64,000 bases of DNA, taken from positions 248,001 through 312,000 of the forward strand of contig NZ_VTRS01000002.1 in NCBI RefSeq assembly GCF_008641065.1. Direction: 5' to 3'. Source of the stretch: Rhabdaerophilum calidifontis (GTDB lineage Bacteria; Pseudomonadota; Alphaproteobacteria; Rhizobiales; Beijerinckiaceae). The position numbers were made by a program, and so were the translations under genes. Of the stretch, positions 29,337 through 37,620 are shown one piece after another; within the stretch, counting starts at the first letter, position 1; each line of letters opens with the position of its first letter. Under the pieces are notes generated by a model. It searched no databases. It had not been told where the DNA came from and saw nothing but the letters and a program-made list of their open reading frames with translations.

Positions 29337-31895
29337 TCAATCATGTTTCACTCCATGCAATATGCCCTGTCGCCCATATCGAAGCCGCCGTTCACCCACC
29401 TCCATGACAAGCGCGCCTGTGCCATCCGTCGTGGCCTGGACCGGCTCGGCTGGCAGTGTGACGCGCCAATGGGCCGGGCAGATGAGGCTGCTGATCGCCT
29501 GGCCAAAAGGCCCCATTGTGCCCGGGGCGAGTGGGATGCGGGCGCCCTCGGCGCCGAGGCGGGTGCGGATGCGCTGGTCGTCACCTGGAAATTGGAGATC
29601 GCCGAAAGGCTCGTCGACCGGCAGGCGCATCAGCCGGCCGGCCTGCGCATCCGCGAGATCCTTGCCGTAGACATTCGCCCAGTAACCTGCCCAAGCTTGC
29701 CCCTTCTCGACGTTGAGGGCCTCGATTCGCTCCGGATGCGTGGCGCCTTCGACCAGCAGCCGGTTCATGGCTGGAATGGTCCAGAGCGGATGCTCCTCGA
29801 TCATACGCCTGGTGAGTTCGCAGGCATGGAGGTTGCGATAGACGCCGCCACCATCGCGAAGCACGCCGATCCCGTTCTCGAAAGCCGGCGCGGCAAGATG
29901 GTCCAGCCCGCGCTCGGGCGAAAGCACCACGCAAATCGCGCACTCGAAACCAAGGGGGCGCTGGAGCGAATGCCTGTGCAGGCGACCGATGCGTTGCAGC
30001 AGGACATCCGCGGGGCAGAGATCCGTGACGAGCGCATCGGCGCAGATGTCGAGGGATTGTTCCAGCGTCTGCGTTCCGATCACGATCACGCCGCCGGAGG
30101 GCCGTCTTTCGGGATCTTTCGACAGAGCGATCTCGACCTGATCATCGAGAAGCGCGCGGTCCTCGGGTGCGAAGCGCGAATGATGCAGCGCGCAATTCCC
30201 TGTTACCTGCCAGAGTAGCCTGGATGCGCCCATAGCCTGCACGGCCTCGAACGCGGCCAGTGCGCTTGCCACGGTGTTGCGGATCATCAGGACGCGAGCA
30301 CCCGCCTGCGCCATCGCGATCGCTTCGCGTGCCGCGATCTCCGCGGTCCATCCGGGGGCAAGCCGGATCTGGACGTCCTTGCCGCGCTGGTCCATTGGGA
30401 CGTCGATCATCCCCCCAGTCTTGCGCCAGACGGCTGGGTATGGGATCTGCGCGGCAGCTTCGAAAGCGGGTGCGCGCGCACGCCGACCCTTCAGCCATTT
30501 CTCGCGTGCCTCGGAGCCCAGAGTGGCCGACATCAGCATCGCATGGCCGCCAATCGCGAGATGGCCCTCCAAAAGCGCCGATTGGACCGCTGTCATGTAA
30601 GGGTCGCTCGCATGAACCTCGTCGATGACGAGCAGTGAGCGCGAGAGCGATGCGGCGCGCAGATGCGCGTGTTTTACCTGCAACGCGCCGAGCATGGCCT
30701 GATCAACCGTCCCGACCGCGACGGGCGCCGCCAGAAAACGCCGGGCGTTCTCGGCGGCCCAACGGGCGAGACGGGCCTCTTCGGTGGGGTCGTCATCCCA
30801 CAGCACGGCGAAATCGGGCAGGGCGCGGGCGTCGTGATCGCCGCTTCTGAGATAGCCCGGGATGGCGAGAACCGCCTCCGGTGCCCCATCGCCGAAAAGA
30901 TGGGTCATCGCGACGTTGACGCGGCCGTGAAGCTGCTTCGCGGCCGCCCGGGTCGGCACGGCGAAATAGAGTGCATCGACGACGCCAGCCTGGAACAGTC
31001 TCGCGAAATGCCAGAGCGCTGCCTCGGTCTTGCCGGCTCCTGTCTCCGCTTCGAGAATGACAAGAGGTTCTGCGATGGCGCACTGGCCTATGACGGCTTG
31101 TGCAGGACGGGGAGACCGCTCGGGAGCGATGTCTGAGAAAAGCGGCTCTCGAGACAGTTTCTCGCGCCACGCCGCAGTTTCAAGGCCCACAGCCCTAACG
31201 GCGTGCTGGGCTTTGGCACGCGCGATCTCCATATAGCCGGGATCAAGCTCCGCAACGAACGGGAATACGGCCCGGTTCGAGCCGAGCCAGTCCGCCAGTG
31301 CGACGAGCCCGCAGAACAGATGCTGGAAGCGCTCGGCATTGCTCAAGGGGGTGCCCCCGTCGCGATAAGCGGCCGGGAACCAGATGGGCAAAAGCTTGCC
31401 GATCGCGCTGGCCTCGCGCTGCGGATCGTAGCCGTGCGGCCCCCCACTCCCCCATCCTTCGGCATGAACCCAGTCGTGGCGGACCGGGGTTCCGTGATGC
31501 GCAAAGACAGCCTCCAGAAGATTGGTGACCGTCTCGGCGTCGCCCCAACCCAGAAGGCGTTGGCGCAAAATGGAATCCGCAATCCCGCGCGGCTCTCCCC
31601 GCAACAGCAGACTCAGGCCTTCGCCCGTATGGCCATGCAGGGATAAGCCGTGTGTCTGAGGCCAGGCCTTGGCCTGAAATCCAGGGTGCAGCTTGCCGAT
31701 ATCGTGCAGGAAGCAAAACACGGCGAGGCGAGAGACGGTCACATCGTCCAGCGCATGTCCGGCGGCGCGGCTCAGCCGTGCGTGGAAGGCATTTGTGGCT
31801 ATCAGAGCTTCAAAACAGGCGGCGACATCAGCGCAGTGATGCGCCAGATGATGAAATGCGCCACCTTGGGCCTTGCCCCAGATTGCTGGCACCAT
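29337..31895 (-). CDS. cas3: Cas3 HD nuclease-helicase, type I-E
   Basis: 852-aa effector that nicks and degrades DNA bound by Cascade. The HD nuclease domain shows HLAHHCADVAA, FLHDIGKLHPGFQAK and AHHGTPVRHD. The SF2 helicase has Walker A ETGAGKTEAAL, the DEVH box VIDEVHASDP, motif III MSATLG, and GTQTLEQSLDI with QRIGRLHRH (motif VI). I chose the ATG at 31895 (MVPAIWGKAQGG) because I-E Cas3 proteins normally begin a few residues before WGKA and a GGGGG lies upstream. An in-frame TTG at 32036 would add 47 residues that are partly the flanking direct repeat. All catalytic motifs look intact. Confidence 0.96.
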   Translation of the reverse strand: MVPAIWGKAQGGAFHHLAHHCADVAACFEALIATNAFHARLSRAAGHALDDVTVSRLAVFCFLHDIGKLHPGFQAKAWPQTHGLSLHGHTGEGLSLLLRGEPRGIADSILRQRLLGWGDAETVTNLLEAVFAHHGTPVRHDWVHAEGWGSGGPHGYDPQREASAIGKLLPIWFPAAYRDGGTPLSNAERFQHLFCGLVALADWLGSNRAVFPFVAELDPGYMEIARAKAQHAVRAVGLETAAWREKLSREPLFSDIAPERSPRPAQAVIGQCAIAEPLVILEAETGAGKTEAALWHFARLFQAGVVDALYFAVPTRAAAKQLHGRVNVAMTHLFGDGAPEAVLAIPGYLRSGDHDARALPDFAVLWDDDPTEEARLARWAAENARRFLAAPVAVGTVDQAMLGALQVKHAHLRAASLSRSLLVIDEVHASDPYMTAVQSALLEGHLAIGGHAMLMSATLGSEAREKWLKGRRARAPAFEAAAQIPYPAVWRKTGGMIDVPMDQRGKDVQIRLAPGWTAEIAAREAIAMAQAGARVLMIRNTVASALAAFEAVQAMGASRLLWQVTGNCALHHSRFAPEDRALLDDQVEIALSKDPERRPSGGVIVIGTQTLEQSLDICADALVTDLCPADVLLQRIGRLHRHSLQRPLGFECAICVVLSPERGLDHLAAPAFENGIGVLRDGGGVYRNLHACELTRRMIEEHPLWTIPAMNRLLVEGATHPERIEALNVEKGQAWAGYWANVYGKDLADAQAGRLMRLPVDEPFGDLQFPGDDQRIRTRLGAEGARIPLAPGTMGPFGQAISSLICPAHWRVTLPAEPVQATTDGTGALVMEVGERRLRYGRQGILHGVKHD
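29339..29373 (+). promoter_or_regulatory. Predicted Cascade target of the crRNA-like guide
   Basis: On the plus strand the triplet AAT (29339-29341) is followed by CATGTTTCACTC (29342-29353). Against the guide CATGTGTCACCC, positions 1-10 match except position 6, which is not base-paired in type I-E complexes; position 11 also differs and 12 matches. The rest of the guide does not match. The site overlaps the end of cas3 and lies just upstream of the A/T-rich tract (29312-29340) leading to the small ORF, so bound Cascade could block that promoter without cleaving it. I could not assign a convincing -35/-10. Confidence 0.55.
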
Positions 31896-31902
31896 GGTGG
31901 TC

Positions 31903-31964
31903 GCCCCCACTGCATGATCCAGTTCGAATGTTAGCGCATCGACGATCCCGATGCCAGCGCGGGC
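31903..31964 (-). repeat. Right copy of the 62-bp direct repeat
   Basis: Partner of 12800-12861 (49/62 identical, same orientation). It lies immediately upstream of the cas3 start, so the whole array-cas locus sits between the two copies. Either it is part of the cas3 upstream region duplicated at the far end of the array, or both copies are remnants of the same mobile-element end. Confidence 0.8.
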
Positions 31965-32027
31965 GGCGAAGCGGTGCAGGATGGCACGCGGTTGCGGCTC
32001 ATATTTCGGAAAAAATCGAAGTAATAC

Positions 32028-32055
32028 TTGACCCAACCGCCGGGCCGGCTAGGAT
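32028..32055 (+). promoter_or_regulatory. Promoter of the ArsR-type gene
   Basis: TTGACC (32028-32033), a 16-nt spacer and TAGGAT (32050-32055). The expected transcription start coincides with the ATG at 32062, so the mRNA would be leaderless; no Shine-Dalgarno is visible. This region also lies upstream of the divergent cas3. Confidence 0.5.
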
Positions 32056-32061
32056 GCCGGC

Positions 32062-32433
32062 ATGAATCTCGATGATATCGCCACCCGGCTTGAGGCGCTT
32101 GGCAACCCGACGCGACTGCGCATCTTCCAGACACTGGTGCGAGCGGGGGATGCGGGCCTTTCGGTCGGCCGCCTGCAGGACAGGATCGGCATCGCCGCCT
32201 CCACGCTCACGCATCATTGCCAGCGGCTGATGCAGGTCGGACTCGTCACGCAGGAGCGCCAGGCGACAACGCTGATCTGCCGTGCGAATTACCCGATGTT
32301 GCATGCAGTCACCGGCGCGCTTGTCGAGCAATGCTGCGCCGAGGCCGCGCCGGAAACCCAGGCCCGTGCCGAGCCTCCCTCCGCGCCCGAGATCGCTGCC
32401 GCGCCCGCCGCCTGCGCCTGCGACGCGGAGTAA
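32062..32433 (+). CDS. ArsR-family winged-helix transcriptional regulator
   Basis: 123-aa regulator. The HTH core LEALGNPTRLRIFQTLVRAGDAG...VGRLQDRIGIAASTLTHHCQRLMQVGLV fits the ArsR/SmtB fold. The helix-3 metal motif ELCVCDL of ArsR itself is absent. Extra cysteines sit in the C-terminal half (EQCCAEA and CACDAE), so a thiol or metal sensor is possible. Its start is 167 bp from the divergent cas3 start. Whether it controls cas3 is unknown. Confidence 0.85.
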   Translation: MNLDDIATRLEALGNPTRLRIFQTLVRAGDAGLSVGRLQDRIGIAASTLTHHCQRLMQVGLVTQERQATTLICRANYPMLHAVTGALVEQCCAEAAPETQARAEPPSAPEIAAAPAACACDAE

Positions 32434-32545
32434 CGCCCGCCTCCGCTCGCCCGCCTTCTAAACCCGGCAGGACGATTGCGAGCGTCACCGTGCGCCCGAA
32501 GTGCGGCCCCTTGCGATTTCATCGCGTGCGATATATAAATGTTCC

Positions 32546-33040
32546 ATGACACATGCTGCGCCCCTTTCTTCCGCTTCCGCCGCCCCTGCTGCCTCCGCCA
32601 CTGCCCAGGACGCGCGGCCGCTCGATGATTTTCTCTGCTTCGCGGTCTATTCTGCGGGGCTGGCGTTCAACCGGCTTTACAAGCCGCTGCTGGACCGGCT
32701 CGGCCTGACCTATCCGCAATATCTGGTGATGGTCTCGCTTGCCCGGCGCGACGACCAGACCGTGAGCGCGTTGGGCGAGGGGCTGTTCCTCGAATCGAGC
32801 ACGCTGACACCGCTGATCAAGCGACTGGAAGCGGCGGGGCTTGTCTCGCGGCGGCGGGACCGTGCCGACGAGCGCGTCGTGCGCGTGACGCTGACGCCGC
32901 AAGGGCGCGCCCTGATGGCGGATGCCGCGTGCATTCCCATGGAGATCGGGGCGGCGGCCGACCTCTCGGCGGAGCAGGTGACGCAGATGCGCGAGACCAT
33001 CCTGCATCTGCGCGCGGCACTGCGCGCAGGCGCCACCTGA
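32546..33040 (+). CDS. MarR-family regulator of the OhrR type
   Basis: 164-aa MarR-fold repressor. The sequence LDDFLCFAVYSAGLAFNRLY followed by LGLTYPQYLVMVSL is the hallmark of OhrR, whose N-terminal cysteine (here in DDFLCFA) is oxidised by organic hydroperoxides to release DNA. The wing contains LTPLIKRLEAAGLVSRRRDRADERVV. An N-terminal Ala/Ser-rich extension of about 25 residues is unusual. No ohr peroxidase gene is adjacent in the window. Confidence 0.88.
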   Translation: MTHAAPLSSASAAPAASATAQDARPLDDFLCFAVYSAGLAFNRLYKPLLDRLGLTYPQYLVMVSLARRDDQTVSALGEGLFLESSTLTPLIKRLEAAGLVSRRRDRADERVVRVTLTPQGRALMADAACIPMEIGAAADLSAEQVTQMRETILHLRAALRAGAT

Positions 33041-33048
33041 TCCGGCCT

Positions 33049-33133
33049 GGTGCCCCCTGCCGGGTTCGAACCGGCACGCCCGAAGGCTCGGAATTTTAAG
33101 TTCCGTGCGTCTACCAGTTTCGCCAAGGGGGCA
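33049..33133 (-). tRNA. tRNA-Leu (anticodon TAA)
   Basis: On the minus strand the acceptor GCCCCCT starts at 33133 and the CCA is encoded at 33051-33049. The anticodon loop CTTAAAA gives TAA. The long variable arm (CGAGCCTTCGGGCG region) and T-loop GGTTCGAACCC are evident. Confidence 0.96.
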
Positions 33134-33197
33134 GCCGATGGCTGCTCTCCCTTAGTCGAGCCCCCGGGATCGGGCAATGCAGGCGGGCGAGGGGCTG

Positions 33198-33455
33198 TCA
33201 GCGGGGCAGTTCGCGGATAACGACGCCGAGTTCGCTGTCGCCACGCCGCACGACTCGGACATGCTCCATCATGTGCCGGCGCGGGATCGAGACCATGAAA
33301 TAATCCGGAACCTGGCGGGCATTGGGCACGACAAGGCGCATGCCGTTCTTCGAAATATCGAAGGCTTCGGCATCGATGCGCTGGTCGCCCTGCTTGATCA
33401 GGATGCTGGCGCGCAGGTAGCACGCATTGCGGTTTTCGCGGCGATTGTTGAGCAT
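33198..33455 (-). CDS. Short PilZ-domain protein
   Basis: 85-aa protein consisting of a single compact PilZ-like beta barrel: N-terminal RRENRNACYLRASILIKQG and then DISKNGMRLVV. The second motif is close to the D/NxSxxG of c-di-GMP-binding PilZ domains, and the basic RRENR resembles the RxxxR element. It is probably a cytosolic c-di-GMP effector or a degenerate PilZ. Its partner is unknown. Confidence 0.75.
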   Translation of the reverse strand: MLNNRRENRNACYLRASILIKQGDQRIDAEAFDISKNGMRLVVPNARQVPDYFMVSIPRRHMMEHVRVVRRGDSELGVVIRELPR

Positions 33456-33521
33456 TCACGCTTCCCTTCTGGATCGGACCCCGAGGGCTATCCTGCCCTC
33501 GGATGCGCATGGCCTTTCAGG

Positions 33522-33938
33522 TCATGCGGACTTCTTTTCGCGCAGCACGGTGTCGAGCGCCGCGCGCATTTCCGCGAGCTGCGCCCGGAGCCGGGCGGTT
33601 TCCGCCTCGATCTCCAGCATGCGCATGCGGATCTCGGTGCCGATCTCGTCCGGCGCGGCCGCCGGGCCGGCCTGAACGGGCTGGACCAGGAAGGCCACGC
33701 CGATCTCCGCCCCGTGCCGCCACACCATCCGCGCGCGGTGGTGGACGTTACGCTGCGGAATCGACAGCTCGAAATGCTCGGGCACCGTCACCGAGACCGG
33801 CGCCTCGATCCGCGCGCCGGTCTCCGACAGGTCGCGGATCGTGCATTCCGTGCGCGAGGCGCCGTTGGAGTGCAGAATCTCGCCGCGCAGGAAGCTGCGC
33901 ACCCGGCTGCTTCGGCGACGATCATTCGGCAACGACAT
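33522..33938 (-). CDS. PilZ-domain protein with C-terminal coiled coil
   Basis: 138-aa protein. The PilZ domain (about residues 6-85) has DRRRSSRVRSFLRGEI and DLSETGARIEA, matching RxxxR and DxSxxG, so c-di-GMP binding is likely. The C-terminal 40 residues (IRMRMLEIEAETARLRAQLA...) form a predicted coiled coil. It starts at ATG 33938. It lies next to another PilZ gene (33198-33455) on the same strand. Confidence 0.85.
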   Translation of the reverse strand: MSLPNDRRRSSRVRSFLRGEILHSNGASRTECTIRDLSETGARIEAPVSVTVPEHFELSIPQRNVHHRARMVWRHGAEIGVAFLVQPVQAGPAAAPDEIGTEIRMRMLEIEAETARLRAQLAEMRAALDTVLREKKSA

Positions 33939-34072
33939 CGGTGGCACTCGCTCATGGCGCGCGAACCGGAATGATCCGCGCGACATTGATGCGTTATAGC
34001 GCCGAGGAATTAACGCTTCCTCGCGGCGATTCTCGAGGCTTCGGGATTTTGCGCGAATCCCGCCGGCGGGCG

Positions 34073-34972
34073 TCAGCGCCGCGGGCGCCGCTGCACCTGC
34101 TCGCGATGGATGAGATAGATGCCCGAGGCGATGACGATCGCCCCGCCGGCCAGCGTCCAGGAATCGGGCAGGTCGCCGAAGACGAAATAGCCAAGCGCCG
34201 TCATCCAGATGATCTGGGTATAGAGGAAGGGCGCGAGGATCCCCGCCGGCGCGTGCCGATGCGCGAGGATCAGCAGCCAATGGCCGAGCGCGCCCCAGAA
34301 CCCCATCGCCAGCATCAGCGCCAGCGTCAGCGCCGTTGGTTCGGCATGCCAGGTGAAGGGCATCACCGGCGTCAGGATGATGATGCCGGCGAGGCCGGAA
34401 TAGAACATCGTCGTCTCGGAGGAATCGTGCCGGGCCAGGAGCCGCGTCATCAGCGAATAGGCGACATAGCAGCCGACGCCCAGGAAGGAGAAGATCGCCG
34501 CCCAATGGATGCCGCCGGCGCCGGGCCGCGTCACCAGCACCACGCCGAGGAAACCGACGCCGATCGCCGCCAGCCGGCGTGGCCCCACCCATTCGCCCAG
34601 CAGCGGTCCCGCGATCAGCGCCACGAGCAGCGGCTGGAGGAACATGATCGTCATGGTCTGGGTGAGCTGCAGATATTGCAGGGCGAGGAAGTTGAGCGCC
34701 GTGGAGGCGAACAGCACCAGCGAGCGGCTCGCCTGCATCCAGGGCCGCCGCGTCGTCGTCAGCCCCGGCCGCGTCCAGGGATTGAGCAGCAATGTCACGA
34801 ACAGGATGCTCGACACATAGCGCGCCCAGGTCGTCTCCAGCACGCCGATATGCGGGGTCAGCCATTTCGCGGTCGCATCGAGCCCGGCGAAACAGGCATA
34901 GGCGCCGATGATCAGCGCGATGGCAACGAGGCGCTTGCGGCTATCCTCCGCCGGCGGGGCGACAGGCGGCAT
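34073..34972 (-). CDS. EamA/DMT-superfamily transporter
   Basis: 299-aa inner-membrane protein with about ten hydrophobic segments in two EamA halves, typical of drug/metabolite or amino-acid exporters. The first half contains ALNFLALQYLQLTQTMTIMF followed by LGEWVGPRRLAAIGVGFLGV. The second contains the ALGYFVFGDLPDSWTLAGGA motif. The stop of the neighbouring monooxygenase gene lies 4 nt upstream of its ATG, so the two may be co-transcribed. The substrate is unknown. Confidence 0.9.
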   Translation of the reverse strand: MPPVAPPAEDSRKRLVAIALIIGAYACFAGLDATAKWLTPHIGVLETTWARYVSSILFVTLLLNPWTRPGLTTTRRPWMQASRSLVLFASTALNFLALQYLQLTQTMTIMFLQPLLVALIAGPLLGEWVGPRRLAAIGVGFLGVVLVTRPGAGGIHWAAIFSFLGVGCYVAYSLMTRLLARHDSSETTMFYSGLAGIIILTPVMPFTWHAEPTALTLALMLAMGFWGALGHWLLILAHRHAPAGILAPFLYTQIIWMTALGYFVFGDLPDSWTLAGGAIVIASGIYLIHREQVQRRPRR

Positions 34973-34975
34973 CGC

Positions 34976-36217
34976 TCAGGCGCCGATCACACGCGCGTCA
35001 TGCGCGAAGATCCAGGCATAGCGCCGGAGGAGGAGCGTGCCGGGCAGGAGACGGAGCGCGGCGTCGCGTGCCCGCCCGCCGAGCCCGGAGAGGTGATAGA
35101 TCGTCCCCTGCCGTCGCGCCTCGGCCTGGATGCGCGCGGTGCGCGGGATCCGCAGCGCGTCGTAGCGGCGCAGGGCGGCGGCGATCCGGGCGCCGTCGCG
35201 CGTCGCGGGGAGGAGGGCGGCGAGCGCCGCCGCGTCCTCGATCGCCTGGCTCGCCCCTTGCGCAAGGAAAGGCAGCATCGGATGCGCCGCATCGCCGAGC
35301 AGCGTCATCCGTCCGCGCGACCAGCGCGATTCCGGCGGCCGGTCAAGCAGCGCCCAGCGGTTCCAGTGTTCGGCGGCGGCGGCGAGGTCGCGCAGGCGCG
35401 GAGCGAGGCCGCGCATCCGGCTCGTGATCACGTCCGGGTTTCCGGGGGCGGACCAGCCCTCTTCGCGCCATTCATCCTCGATGATCGCGACGAGATTGAC
35501 GAATTCCCCGCCGCAGACCGGGTAATGCACCACATGCACCCCCGCGCCGAGCCAGAGATGGACCTCGGCCTCGCGGGCGAAGATCGGCGCCTGCGCGCGC
35601 GGCACCAGGGTTCGCCAGGCGGTCCTGCCCGAATAGCGCGACGGGCCGGGCAGCCCCGCGATCCGCCGCCCGCGCGACCACAGCCCGTCGGCGGCGACGA
35701 GCAGATCGGCCGCGATCGGCAGGGCCGCGCCGGCACCATCCTCGAAAAGCCCGGTGACGGCCTCGCCGCTCTCGCGGAGATCGGCCAACGCAAGCCCGAG
35801 CCGGATCGTGATGGCGGGGTTCGCCGCCGCCCGGCGCAGCAGCGCGCGCTGGAGATCGGCGCGGTGGGCGACCAGGAAGGGCGCGCCGAACTGCGCCGCC
35901 GCCGAGGCCCCCAGCGGGGTGCGGCTCAGCCGATCGCCGGTCTCGCCGTTGCGGATGCAGAGCGCTGCCGGTTCGACCGCCAGATTGTCGAGCGCGTCGA
36001 GAATGCCGAGCGGTCCGAGCAGGCGCGTCGCGTTGGGGGCGAGCTGGAGCCCGGCGCCGACCTCCTGGAGACGGGGTTCGCGATCCGCTAGCGTCACTTG
36101 CCACCCGGCCTCGGCGAGTGTGAGTGCCGCCGTCAGGCCCCCGATGCCGGCGCCAGCGATCAGGGCGTGCGGCGTCCCGTTCTCTCTCTGCGCGTGCGGT
36201 TCCGGGTCCTCGGGCAT
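34976..36217 (-). CDS. FAD-dependent monooxygenase (salicylate hydroxylase-like)
   Basis: 413-aa flavoprotein of the PHBH/UbiH fold. The FAD-binding GxGxxG is ALIAGAGIGGLTAALTLAEAGW near the N-terminus, the DG motif is LLVAADGLWSRGR, and the second FAD motif is LLGDAAHPMLPFLAQGASQAIEDA. It resembles salicylate/3-hydroxybenzoate 6-hydroxylases, but the aromatic substrate cannot be assigned. Start at ATG 36217. Confidence 0.9.
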   Translation of the reverse strand: MPEDPEPHAQRENGTPHALIAGAGIGGLTAALTLAEAGWQVTLADREPRLQEVGAGLQLAPNATRLLGPLGILDALDNLAVEPAALCIRNGETGDRLSRTPLGASAAAQFGAPFLVAHRADLQRALLRRAAANPAITIRLGLALADLRESGEAVTGLFEDGAGAALPIAADLLVAADGLWSRGRRIAGLPGPSRYSGRTAWRTLVPRAQAPIFAREAEVHLWLGAGVHVVHYPVCGGEFVNLVAIIEDEWREEGWSAPGNPDVITSRMRGLAPRLRDLAAAAEHWNRWALLDRPPESRWSRGRMTLLGDAAHPMLPFLAQGASQAIEDAAALAALLPATRDGARIAAALRRYDALRIPRTARIQAEARRQGTIYHLSGLGGRARDAALRLLPGTLLLRRYAWIFAHDARVIGA

Positions 36218-36233
36218 GGGCGAGGTCGTGGCG

Positions 36234-36476
36234 TCAGGCGGCTTCGGTCCAGAGCGCGTCGGCCGGCGCGCAGATCGCGGTCCGCAGGGCCGGGTCGTAG
36301 CGGTAGAGCGTCGAGCAATAGGGGCAGATGATCTCGTCGCCGCTGCCCATGTCGAGATAGACATGCGGATGATCGAACGGCGGCTTCGCGCCGATGCACA
36401 TGAACTCCCGGGCATGGACCCGAATGCTCTGAAGCCCCGCCGAATTCTGGAAATGGGGGATCGAACCCGCGGCCAT
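36234..36476 (-). CDS. zf-CHCC zinc-finger protein
   Basis: 80-aa protein with the zf-CHCC fold: FMCIGAKPPFDHPHVYLDMG then EIICPYCSTLYRYD, i.e. Cys, His and a CxxC ligand set. It is homologous to the mitochondrial complex I subunit NDUFS6 zinc domain and near-universal in alphaproteobacteria. The ATG at 36476 is preceded by GAGGAGCGAGGTG. It lies 16 nt ahead of the monooxygenase gene on the same strand. Confidence 0.9.
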   Translation of the reverse strand: MAAGSIPHFQNSAGLQSIRVHAREFMCIGAKPPFDHPHVYLDMGSGDEIICPYCSTLYRYDPALRTAICAPADALWTEAA

Positions 36477-36650
36477 CACCTCGCTCCTCTCAACCCTGAA
36501 GCTGGATATGCGCGCCGAAACGGCCCGCTTCGCCTGAATAGCCCTCCCTCCGGGGGCTTCCAAGGAAAATCCTGGGCGCGGCGCGCTTTTTCAGCGTCCG
36601 CTGGCACCCGGCGGCTTGCATCCTGCGACGCGGCGCGGCAAGGGGCGGGG

Positions 36651-37475
36651 ATGGTCGATCTTCCCGCCTCCGGTCCCGATCCCCTCGCGCGCGCCAGCTT
36701 CACGCATGACGACCTGCGCCTGAGCTATCTCGATTGCTCGAATCGCGACGGACACCGTACGCCGGTGCTGCTGATTCACGGCTTCGCCTCCTCGATTGCC
36801 GTCAACTGGGTCGGTTCAGGGTGGACGAGCATGCTGCTCGAGGCCGGGTATCGCGTCATCGCGATCGAGAATCGCGGTCACGGCGCCTCGGACAAGCCGC
36901 GCGACCCGGCGAGCTACCACACGTTGCGGATGGTGGAGGATGCGCGGGCGCTGCTGGATCATCTCGGCGTGCCGCGCGCCTTCGTCGCCGGCTATTCGAT
37001 GGGGGCGCGCATCGCCGCCTTTCTCGCGCTGCACCACCCGCGCCGCGTCGCGGGGCTGGCGCTCGGCGGGCTCGGCCTGCATCTCGTGGACGGGGTCGGC
37101 CTGCCGCTCGGCATCGCCGAGGCGCTGGAGGCGGAAAGCGGTGCCGGGATCACCGATCCGATGCAGCGCATGTTCCGCACCTTCGCCGAGGCCAACCGCC
37201 AGGACATGCTGGCGCTGGCGGCCTGCATCCGCGGCTCGCGGCAGAGCCTGACGGAGGCGGAGGTGGCGCGGATCGAGACCCCGACCATCATCGCGGTCGG
37301 CACGCGCGACCTGATCGCCGGCCCGCCGGAACCGCTCGCGGCGATGATGCCGTACGCGCGGGTCTTCCCGATCGAGAACCGCGACCACAATCCGGCGGTG
37401 GGAGATCGGAGCCATCGCGCGGCGGTGCTGGCCTTCTTCGAGGAGTTGCGGCACGCGGGCGCGATCATCGCCTGA
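36651..37475 (+). CDS. Alpha/beta-fold hydrolase
   Basis: 274-aa serine hydrolase. The oxyanion region is VLLIHGFASS, the nucleophile elbow GYSMGA (Ser), a catalytic Asp lies in VGTRDLIAG, and a His in IENRDHNPAV. It starts at ATG 36651 with an AAGGGGCGGGG stretch upstream. It is divergent from the zf-CHCC gene. Esterase or lipase-type activity is likely; the substrate is unknown. Confidence 0.9.
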   Translation: MVDLPASGPDPLARASFTHDDLRLSYLDCSNRDGHRTPVLLIHGFASSIAVNWVGSGWTSMLLEAGYRVIAIENRGHGASDKPRDPASYHTLRMVEDARALLDHLGVPRAFVAGYSMGARIAAFLALHHPRRVAGLALGGLGLHLVDGVGLPLGIAEALEAESGAGITDPMQRMFRTFAEANRQDMLALAACIRGSRQSLTEAEVARIETPTIIAVGTRDLIAGPPEPLAAMMPYARVFPIENRDHNPAVGDRSHRAAVLAFFEELRHAGAIIA

Positions 37476-37620
37476 GACGGCGGGCTTCCTGAAGCGGCCC
37501 GCAAAGCGAGAAGGATTTTCTCTCTTTACCCTGTTTCCGGCCGCCCCACTTGCCGCGGATCGCCTGCCCGCGTCATATCTGCTAGAATTCATCCGGTCTT
37601 TTCGGCCAGGGAGCCCGTTC

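Noticed and set aside
31896-32036. N-terminal 47-codon extension of Cas3
   Set aside because: Not part of the family, starts with TTG without a Shine-Dalgarno, and overlaps the flanking direct repeat and arsR promoter region.
33503-36091. 862-codon plus-strand frame over the PilZ, DMT transporter and monooxygenase genes
   Set aside because: Antisense shadow spanning three recognised minus-strand genes.
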